Assembly: GCA_010094045.1 (NCBI GenBank)
Contig: ML986622.1
Coordinates: forward strand, 272,840 to 336,839
Source of the DNA: Lojkania enalia
Lineage: Eukaryota > Ascomycota > Dothideomycetes > Pleosporales
Length of the DNA stretch: 64,000 bases
Direction: 5' to 3'
Within the stretch, counting starts at the first letter, position 1, and each line of letters starts with the position of its first letter. A program made the position numbers and the translations under genes. The notes under the pieces are model-generated. The model was not told the DNA's origin. It did no database searches and saw only the letters and a list, made by a program, of their open reading frames with translations. This document shows positions 56,286 to 64,000 of this stretch, in pieces.

Positions 56286-59168
56286 ATGGCCGCACAGTTG
56301 CCGGCAGGACATACTCTGCAAACATATCTCACGGCCTGCTCTGTGGATGGTGCCTACGGCCTTTTTGTACCTCTTTCTTGTCTAATATCCTATTTTACGG
56401 CAGATGTTATCGAGAAACTGCTTTTGGACTCTTATCAAAACCCCACAGACGCCGGAACTATTCGAGAAGGTTATCTTATTGTCTTCACCATTCTAGTGCT
56501 CCTAAATAAGGTTGCATATATCAAGCACTTTATCCGCCATGAATACCTTTCTGACTCCCGCTTGCCCTTCCGAAGTTCTGTCGATTGGTCCTGGGAGTGT
56601 GTGGATTTCTTCAAAGCCTTCGTCCAAAAACAGTGGCAGTTCTGCGCGCCTGAGTTTGAAGCAATGAGGCTGAACGACTGCTGCCTTGAAGATGAAAGAC
56701 CCCTCCCCATTATAAGCAAGGAGCAACTCTGTAGAGGCACCGAGTCTGCTACATTCAAGATCACGGTTCACAATGAGTATAATAGACTGGGTATTAAGGT
56801 ATGCTATCATTTCAGCCTTGTTGCTGGAACCTGGGAGGATTCGCTAACAATCGAGCCGCTGTAGAGCGGTGCCTTTGTCATGAAAGTTTCCAGCTCCAGT
56901 AATGCTAGATCCCACGAAAATGAAGTAGAAGCGTACCGGCTTCTCTTGGCGCAACCCGACGTTATTCCAAACGTTGTCCAATATCACGGCTCTTTTCTAT
57001 ACCAGGGTTCTTTCCATATTATGCTAGAGTACTGCGAGGGTGGAACCCTGGAGCACTTCTTTCGAACTTCCCGACCACCAGAGAGCGGGCAAGAGATCCT
57101 AGCCTTCTGGGAAGGCTTTACGCAGATTGTTCGGCCCCTGAATCGCCTTCACGAGTTGAGGACCCACCCTAGACAATCGAAACTTTTTCAGGGGTACGTA
57201 TTAGTGGCTTTACTGATAACGATCAAATGGTATACGCGTCTAACTACTTACAGAATTCACCAGGATATCAAACCTAGGAATATCCTCGTCTCGCGTTCTG
57301 GAGGACAGTCGGAATTTGATATTACTTTCAAACTTGCAGACTTCGGGAAGACGCGATTCAAGGAGAAATTAGCAGATAATCAAGCTACAGAGGATATAGA
57401 TGGGTGTGGGTCGCAGACGTATAGTAAGGGTGCCATTACTAAAAGGTTTCCTACGGATACTGACTTTCTCTAGGTGCCCCAGAGTGTTGCAGGGAAGATG
57501 GATACCTTCAGCGCAGCATTATCACAATTGATTCAAAGATTGATATATGGTCCCTGGGCGCAGTCTTCAGCGAGGCAGCAATATGGTCCGTCCGCGGTAT
57601 GGAGGGACTCGAAGACTACCGGCACGGTCGCCGGGAAGCGACCGAGAAGAATGAAGGACTCGTAAATGCTGGATATGAGGCCTGTTTTCACAACGGCGAG
57701 ACAGTGTTGGACATCGTGGCGGAAATGCATGCCGATGCCTACAAAAGGTGTCGCCGGGACGATCATCTCCTGAAAGATATGGCGAGTCTAGTGGAATACA
57801 TGTTATGGGAGCGTCCAACAGCCCTGGCGGTTTACAAACACTGCTGCAGAACGATCAAAACTGCTCGAAGCCTCCTCTCGGAAATTCAAATAGAATTGTC
57901 TCCAAGGGATTCGCCGACAGAATCTCTAGTTCCATTAATCTTTCAGAATCAGCCAGATTTCAAACCGCCTCCAGAGCTGCCTAAAGGCCTGCCCCCAATC
58001 TCTGTGCCAGAAAGCGACCTAAAAGCTACTGAGTCAGATAACGGGCGGTCACAGCACACCACGAAAGCTCCTTCCTCAGGCGAAGAGAATGAATCGCTCT
58101 ATAGCCACAACCAGCAGGTTCGGCCAGAAGAAAATGACTGTGAGACCGATGCCGAGTCGTTCAAACCGCCCTTTGCACCAAGTGGGCACTCAAGTCAGGA
58201 CGTCCAGGCCCGCATAGATGATGAGGCAACAATAAACCCTACCTCGTACAAGAACTGCAGACCACATGCTACAATCAAGGAAACTATAGAATGGATACTG
58301 AAGGGGGGGTGTTTGAACCAGAAGAATGCAAAAGTCAGCCCTTCGATACCTGTTCTGATGGGTTCCGAGTATGCGCGGCGACTCCATGGACGACGCCAGG
58401 TAATTGCGACGCTATGCATGTGGAACTTCCATGAAAATTTCGCACTAACATCTTCATAGATTTTTCTGGTCGATGACTCCGATTCAATGCGCCAGCATTG
58501 GTCGAAGGTTGGCGATGTTCTTAATGCTATAAGTTATCTTGGTAAAGGCACTAGCCGCGGTCATATGGAGCTTCACTTCACAAACTCAAAGGAGTGGAAG
58601 CGGAGTAGAAACCAGCAGAAACTGTTAAGACTAGTCCAAGATACTATTCCTTCTGGTAAATGTCAGATCGAATATCGCGTCTCAAGGATCTTTGAGTCTT
58701 GGTGGGCTGAGTATAAGAAGCCTAGATCGAGATTCTTATTAAGACGCAAGAAGAAGGATGGAGTCAATATCTACATACTCACCGATGGCGTGTGGCAGCC
58801 GGGGGACACACCACTCCATGGGCTCGCGGGAACGATTCGGTCGATTGTCGACCGACTGATACAAGACGGTGTGAACACAAACCACGTTGGTATTGAGTTT
58901 ATCCAGTTCGGAGATGACCTCATCGGATCCGAGCGACTCAAGGTCCTGGATACCGGATTACAAAAATTTGGAATATCTGAGTGAGTCCCATCACCTACAA
59001 CCCTTTCTATAATTTGGCCAATCATTTCCTAGGGCTATTGTCGATACCGAACCGAGTACTGGCAATATTTGGAAGATGCTACTAGGGTCTTTTGATCCTT
59101 ACTGGGGTGGCGACGACCCATACGTATCGCCACCTAACGTTTCTTTAAAACTAAATGGGCAAGCATAG
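56286..59168 (+). CDS. Protein kinase fused to a von Willebrand factor A domain
   Basis: Exons 56286..56798, 56865..57193, 57254..57423, 57474..58399, 58460..58980 and 59033..59168 give 864 residues. Residues 1-155 are an N-terminal helical region seen in many accessory fungal kinases (LIVFTILVLLNKVAYIKHFI). The kinase domain (about 155-460) looks active: GAFVMKVSSSS with the ATP Lys near 177, Glu in HENEVEAYRLLL, HQDIKPRNILV near 283, LADFGKT near 310, SAPECC near 338 and IDIWSLGAVFSEAAIW. A disordered Ser/Pro linker (about 500-610) leads to a vWA domain from 647 with an intact MIDAS: FLVDDSDSM and YILTDGVW near 755, plus GMD-like IEFIQFGDD. vWA domains bind protein partners through a metal ion. 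The second intron (57194..57253, 60 bases) is a stopless multiple of three; splicing gives KLFQG-IHQDIKP. The pathway is unknown. Confidence 0.87.
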
Positions 59169-60146
59169 TATACGAGTTAGGCCGTCAAACATGCGGGTGG
59201 CCTTAACTGCACCATGCTTCAAGCACCATGATGTATCATGATTCTCAACTACGGAGTAGCGCTTTCATTCGTGCACGCCACCCATACGAGCGGCACTTGA
59301 ACAGCTAAACTTCATTGGTTGGTGATACACCATAGTCTCTTTCATACGAGTCTTAGGACTACCTAGGAACGCCGCAGTATTGGATATCTGGATTCCTTTC
59401 TATTTATTTAGGTTGCTAGAATTCCTTACACCCACGATCGCTAATCCTATAATGTTTATTTGTTCTTCGATAGCGTACAGGATTGTTTTTGTCATTCCAT
59501 ATGTTCATGTTTGCATATGTTATCTGGCTCCGAGTTGCTTTACGGGTGGTTTCCTTTTGGCGCAGCGGGGTTGGTTCCATCACTTAGGCGTGGGCTATGT
59601 GGTGTTCAAGATACCCCTATATGGCGTCTCTAAGGAGGGAGGTCTTAGCCATCGGTCGGTCTTTTGCTACTTCAAGGAAACCCATTATCTCGTACTACTT
59701 ATTATCTGGATCCAGCATTCACAGATATGAGGGAGTCTCTCACTTAATACGCACTAATGATATTTTCCCTTTTCTAAACCAGTCCCATTCTATTAATGCA
59801 GTGGCACATTTGTTAACCGTGTGACTTATATACTAAGGCTGGCTTGAATCTCTAGATGAAGACGAAGAGGTAATTCTGTTAACTTTTCCTAGGGTGAAGG
59901 GTGCTGGCGTAAAATAAACCTAAATAACTATTTCCTTTCGAATTTGATTATTCTGTGATGGGTGGTGGATCGCGTTCCCAAGAGACGGGTACGGGGAATA
60001 GCCAGCCCCGCTTATCGATAACTACGCAAACCCAATGCTGCCCCGCCAAATTTCGTGTGAACTTTTCTACCAACGCCTCGACTACTACTCTTTTATGCCA
60101 CACTCATTCAGCCAATCTCTATATTCATAATCACGAGCTTGGCAAG
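59169..60146. other. Intergenic, kinase-vWA to cyclin-D1-binding-like gene
   Basis: About 980 bases, AT-rich from 59370 to 59960. A 116-codon frame at 59380-59730 is hydrophobic throughout, as expected from AT-rich chance sequence, and is not accepted. An in-frame ATG at 59955 lies ahead of the next gene, but its leader translation looks non-coding. Confidence 0.5.
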
Positions 60147-61307
60147 ATGCCCCCAAAAGTGAAGACCGTAAACTTCGACCGCGACCTGCGCGCTCTCATC
60201 GACCTCACAAAAACCACCCAGAACCTCGTCACACACTTCCAGTCCTCGCTCATACCATCGGCAAATACAGCCTCAGCACTAGACCTTACATCCATACCGA
60301 ACACGCTCGAGCTCACCAAGGCCTCAACTACGCTTCTACGATCTCACACAACAACTCTTTCGCTACTCCTTCTTACACCTCCTCTAACACCCTCCGCCTT
60401 GACTAAGAAGATTGGCGAGGTGAGCTCTGGCGTGCTGAGCAATATGGTTGCAGCCGCGTCCAACACGCCACACCCTGGACAGAATGATGATTTGGGGCAA
60501 CTCATGCGCGCTGAGTTGAGGGCGCAAGTGCGACGGCTGCTTGGAACGTGGGGTGAGGTGCTTACCCTTGTGCTCCACGCTGTGGAAAGGTGTGGAGATG
60601 TTAATGGGAATGGTAGAGGGAAAGATGAGGGCCCTACAGAGCGCTTCAGGCAGGATGTGCTTGCTGCAACGGGGGTGGTTTGGGAGGCTTGCGATGCGTT
60701 GCTGAAAATATGTGAGGAGGGTGTTGTGGGGCTAGTGGTCAAGAAAGCGGAAGAGTGGAGGAGTGTTCTATTGGATGCGGTAGAAGAGCTAAAGGAGTGG
60801 GGTGAGGATGTCAACGAAGATGAGGATGAGGGTCGGGCGGAAGGGAGTGATGGTGAGGATGTCGGGTTTGGAGATGAAGACGAGATCTTTGGTGCTGCAA
60901 ATAAGCTAGGAAAGGGAGATAAGGAGCTGAAGGCACTGCTGGATACAAGCGTGAAAAAACTCAAGATGGTGGGCATGCTTTATCAGGCTTTAATCAAGAG
61001 GAGGCTGAAGACATTCCCGATAACCTCGTCTGCTTCGAAAACTACGGCGAATGGCGAGAGCCGCGGGGTTGGCCCAATGACGAGCCTTGACCAACTCATG
61101 GCTAGCCTAAAATATATACCGGAAACTGTGGACGATCTCGCGAGTGCGTTCTATGATCTCGACGAACGGGAAGCTCGGAAGACACTAGACAAGACCTGTG
61201 GGGAGGCGAAGAGTGCTGCTGAACTGGTGAAGCACAGCTGGAGTGGACAAGATGACGAGTTCACAACATGGTCGAGGAAGTGGGTAGCTATGATTGAGGC
61301 ATCATGA
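60147..61307 (+). CDS. Cyclin-D1-binding protein 1-like (GCIP/CCNDBP1) domain protein
   Basis: A single exon, 386 residues from MPPKVKTVNFDRDLRALIDL. In animals CCNDBP1 (GCIP) is a helical protein binding cyclin D1 and Grap2; fungal relatives of this all-helical domain are common and uncharacterised. The sequence supports a helical bundle: an N-terminal amphipathic helix with LRALIDLTKTTQNLVTHFQ, then Leu/Thr-rich helices, LRAQVRRLLGTWGEVLTLVLH, and a second half KELKALLDTSVKKLKMVGML...LDQLMASLKYIPETVDDLASAF with the YIPETVDDLA-type motif. An acidic loop (DVNEDEDEGRAEGSDGEDVG) divides the halves. The open frame extends upstream to an ATG at 59955, but that region lacks protein-like composition, so the ATG at 60147 is used. 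Assignment to the family is fairly confident; function in fungi is not known. Confidence 0.78.
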   Translation: MPPKVKTVNFDRDLRALIDLTKTTQNLVTHFQSSLIPSANTASALDLTSIPNTLELTKASTTLLRSHTTTLSLLLLTPPLTPSALTKKIGEVSSGVLSNMVAAASNTPHPGQNDDLGQLMRAELRAQVRRLLGTWGEVLTLVLHAVERCGDVNGNGRGKDEGPTERFRQDVLAATGVVWEACDALLKICEEGVVGLVVKKAEEWRSVLLDAVEELKEWGEDVNEDEDEGRAEGSDGEDVGFGDEDEIFGAANKLGKGDKELKALLDTSVKKLKMVGMLYQALIKRRLKTFPITSSASKTTANGESRGVGPMTSLDQLMASLKYIPETVDDLASAFYDLDEREARKTLDKTCGEAKSAAELVKHSWSGQDDEFTTWSRKWVAMIEAS

Positions 61308-61815
61308 GAGATTTTGGATGGTGCACAGAGGCGGCTTTGAACAAGGACCACTGATGCAGTGTGCAGAACCGCGAACACCTTCCACCCCAATACGAAAGCA
61401 ACGCGAATGCATGCGACGGGAAAGGGGGAAGCTTAATCCGACGTGTGAGATTTAGAGACGCGTAGCCAGACGAGCGTAGTCCAGGCAGTGCGGGGTGAGT
61501 GGCTTTCCAAAGTTTACCGTCATCAAAGAAAGGAAAGAACTCCCTATCGAGGGTAGAGAGGCAACAGCAACCGCCTGCGCCCGTCGACTGAGCCTTCCAC
61601 TGTAAGCATGAGGACATAGAGGCTGCACAGCGTGGTTCGAGAACGGGAAGGGCCGTACTCGCAGTATGCATTCCATCGAGTGCTACCAATATATCACGCA
61701 ACATGAGATCCATAGAGAAAGCTGGACTTCCGAGGTCCTTTTGTTATCACATGGAATGATTCCTTTACGCCCAGTTTATATCAATCTTTATTTGTTTAAC
61801 TATTGAAGTAGCACT
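61308..61815. other. Intergenic between convergent genes
   Basis: About 500 bases joining the 3' ends of the cyclin-D1-binding-like gene (plus) and the CFEM gene (minus). Short minus-strand frames (61452-61713) are not supported. Confidence 0.5.
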
Positions 61816-62527
61816 TCACAACGCAAGAACCGCTGCCATACCCAGAGCAACAGCCCCTAAGCCCGCGATATTAGCACCGGCAGCATTGGTATTCGAAGGA
61901 TCGCTACTAGCTGCAGTCACCGTCCCAGTGATAGCGTCAGTTACGCCGGACGGAGTGCCAGTCGGAGCGGCGGTTGGGAGACTTGTCAGCGTAACACCGG
62001 CGCGGGAGCAGATATCTTCAACAGCCGGGGCAATCTCTGTTGATGCCATGAGTCTATACTTTAGAAAAATGAGAGATTCGTAGACGGTATACGTACTAGC
62101 AGTATCTTCGGCGGAGCATTGCGACGGCACGCATGACATGACCGATTGCAAGATTGTGTCAAAACCCGTTGTGCATTGACATTGGACATCGGTGATCTGA
62201 CAGCCTGCTTCTTGATTCGCGGTTGCAAGGCACATGAACTTTATTATATTAGTTTGGCGTTTTTGAATGGCGTGGATAGGTATGTAGTGCGGGGCTCTGC
62301 AGCGATGTGGGGAGAGATGAAGGATATAGATCTATACTGTCCGGCTTGCGGGGAACACGACTTCTACACATTGTATGTTTCTGAGATATCGCTGAGGGGG
62401 CATCCGTAGGAAGTGTGCGGCGACTTACAGCACATTGTGGGATATCACCTGGATCCTGGGCGCCGACGAAGGCAAGTGATGCCGCGAAGGCGAAGGCGGA
62501 GATTGCGAACTTCATTCTGAAATGCAC
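61816..62527 (-). CDS. CFEM-domain GPI-anchored surface protein
   Basis: Exons in transcript order 62527..62429, 62238..62097 and 62036..61816 give 153 residues. Signal peptide: MKFAISAFAFAASLAFVGAQ (with an upstream in-frame MHFR; either Met could start). The CFEM domain (about 25-100) has the full eight cysteines: IPQC, FMC, EAGC, DVQC-Q-C, MSC, SQC and DIC, with spacing C-x3-C-x9-C-x6-C-x-C. This spacing is obtained only if exon 1 joins exon 2 directly across a 190-base intron, longer than usual here. The Asp of CQITDVQC matches the position that coordinates haem iron in yeast CFEM proteins. A Thr/Ala/Ser-rich stalk and hydrophobic ending (GLGAVALGMAAVLAL) indicate a GPI anchor. Roles of the family: haem uptake, adhesion and host interaction. 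Confidence 0.92.
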
Positions 62528-64000
62528 CGAAGGAAAAGAAAACTTTATCCTAGTTGAGAGCAGAGAATTAAAAATAAAAAAGAATTATAGGAGAGAGAGA
62601 GAGTTGAAAATCGAAGTATGGAATAGTGTTATACAGACCGGGAAGCAGAGAGAAACCCACCTCTCTTGTAGCAAAAACAATGGGCCCTTACGCCCCCCCC
62701 CCATATCCACACCCCAAGCCCGTCATCCTCTGTAATGTACTACTGAGGCATAGAGTCTGATGGTGGGCGGCAAAAAGGGCCTCGCCGTTCGTGATGGTTG
62801 GGTTCACTACATAGGGTTTTCGGGGAGACTGCCAGTCCTACTGGGTACGCAACGCGTGGATGGCAGTCCGTCTGCTCTGATTCGAGGCTCGAGTCTCGCT
62901 TGCACTTTGGAGTCTTCGGGGAGGATTCACACAATGTGGATGCATGTCAGCAATTGAACGATTGTGGGGTCCGTGTTTCGGGGTGCGAAAATATTGAAGG
63001 CAGGTGTGTTGTGGAACGGTCAGCCTGCAGAGGGGAGACGAATGCATCGACGGGGAGCATTGGACGCGATGATCGGAGACGGGATGCGCAGCTAAGGTAG
63101 AGAGGGTCGGAAGAGGGGTTAGCTCCCGTTTGTGCATCGTAGAGTTGGCAATCGTTAAGCCAAGCCAGATGCGATTTCGTATGGTAGCGGGATAAATAAC
63201 TGATGGCGCTATTCGCGAAAGGGAGATTCTTTCATTCCGTACTCTTAGATGAATGCTGATTTTGAGTTCGAGGCCGGCGTTGCGGATATCCTACATAGAC
63301 TCGTGAACTGTCAACGGGAACTTAGTGCGGGAAAAGCCTAATATTCTCGTTTGAACGTCCCTCCAGTTAGAGGGAACAGGATGCGAGCTCCCAATTCCCG
63401 ACCGGAGTTCTGCTTTTCTCCGGGCTGCGTTTCGTTTGGTGTATGGTCGTCGTCTCTGATTGCGATCTCCTGCGCCGCCAACCTTACAGTTCGGAGTGGC
63501 TGTATCTGTGGCTTGCTCACTCGCATCTTAGCATTACAATTTCGTCCTCGTCCTCAGCTGCCTCTCATCACAATAACCATTCGCTTGCCTTCGAGCAATC
63601 CAATAGCATGTCACCTATCAGCTCGGACGGTAGACATCATCCCATTCGCCCACGTTTCATCGCCCAATCTTCCCCCATCGACCACTCGCCACACCACATA
63701 GTCGCTTCGGGGAGGCAAAACCCACAGGGCTGATATGCACACCCCAGCCTGCATGCAGCCTGAAACTCGGGCCACGGGCGTCCAAAAATCACCCCTTGCA
63801 TTAGCCGCAAATCCAGGGGCACCAATGTTTGTCGACGTTATCAGCGATAAGGATCTCTATTTCTTTTTTTTTTTTTCCCTGTTGTTAGCTTGGATAATAA
63901 ATTTGATACGCGTAAAAAAGCGAGCGATAGATAGATTTTTCTCTTAATGCTCAGACCGTGTGTCGCACGGCGCATTTTGCAAATAGCACGGTCCCTCCCA
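62528..64000. other. Right end, no supported gene
   Basis: About 1.5 kb. It begins with the CFEM 5' flank, including a GA run (62591-62604) and a C run (62692-62702). Several overlapping frames between 62740 and 63950 exist on both strands, none with recognisable content. A T run lies at 63865-63877. A gene beginning beyond 64000 could have its leader here. Confidence 0.5.
62591..62604. repeat. (GA)n microsatellite
   Basis: Seven GA units in the leader of the CFEM gene (CT-rich on the coding strand), a common feature of fungal 5' UTRs. Confidence 0.6.

Noticed and set aside
59380..59730. 116-codon hydrophobic frame that could suggest a small membrane protein
   Set aside because: AT-rich DNA yields hydrophobic codons by chance. 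No repeated helix pattern, no signal and no neighbour logic.
59955..60146. 64-codon N-terminal extension of the cyclin-D1-binding-like protein
   Set aside because: Open in frame but not protein-like. The ATG at 60147 begins the amphipathic, family-like sequence.
62345..62371. Possible cassette exon (KSCSPQAGQ) inside the first CFEM intron
   Set aside because: It would start well (C-x3-C) but its phase does not match the next exon, and the direct join gives perfect eight-cysteine CFEM spacing.

Overview
The window looks like nuclear DNA of a filamentous ascomycete (Pezizomycotina). Genes sit on both strands and most are split by introns of 45-70 bases with GT..CTAAC..AG signals. The content is typical of this group: a quinate-repressor type gene, a HET-domain gene, HeLo-type death-domain genes, a CFEM surface protein and a fungal CorA-like membrane protein. 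Leotiomycetes seems most likely, but that is only an impression from the protein sequences.

Layout. At 0-12 kb: the 3' end of a qutR-type gene, a long unrecognised membrane protein, a two-FAS1 GPI-type surface protein, a small secreted Ser/Thr-rich protein and the retromer subunit VPS35. At 12-24 kb: a HET-domain gene, prephenate dehydrogenase (minus strand) divergent from ribosomal protein uS11, a metallophosphoesterase and a HeLo-pseudokinase gene. At 24-31 kb: the TRAMP-type poly(A) polymerase Trf4 and a TMEM16 scramblase. At 32-43 kb: a HeLo-like/ankyrin gene (minus), cytosolic prolyl-tRNA synthetase, then splicing factor Cwc26 divergent from the alkyltransferase-like gene atl1. At 44-51 kb: a small unknown protein, an HSL-type hydrolase, mitoribosomal mL50 (minus) and Arp6 (minus). 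At 52-62.5 kb: a CorA-like membrane protein, a protein kinase fused to a vWA domain, a cyclin-D1-binding-protein-like gene and a CFEM GPI protein (minus). The last 1.5 kb holds no gene I can support.

Two gene classes are interleaved. One is conserved housekeeping genes for translation, splicing, retromer, RNA decay, chromatin and aromatic amino-acid synthesis. The other is accessory genes with non-self-recognition or cell-death style architecture: HET, HeLo-pseudokinase, HeLo-like/ankyrin, kinase-vWA and CorA-like. The accessory genes tend to sit beside gene-poor stretches of 1-2 kb that are often AT-rich. The HeLo-pseudokinase, whose layout recalls animal MLKL, and the kinase-vWA fusion are the best candidates for a little-studied system.

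Gene structures were worked out by hand from reading frame, splice signals and protein-family continuity. Two introns appear to be GC-AG, three are multiples of three without an in-frame stop (so a single-ORF reading adds false residues), and atl1 needs a 13-base microexon. No transposon, rRNA, tRNA or CRISPR array was found.
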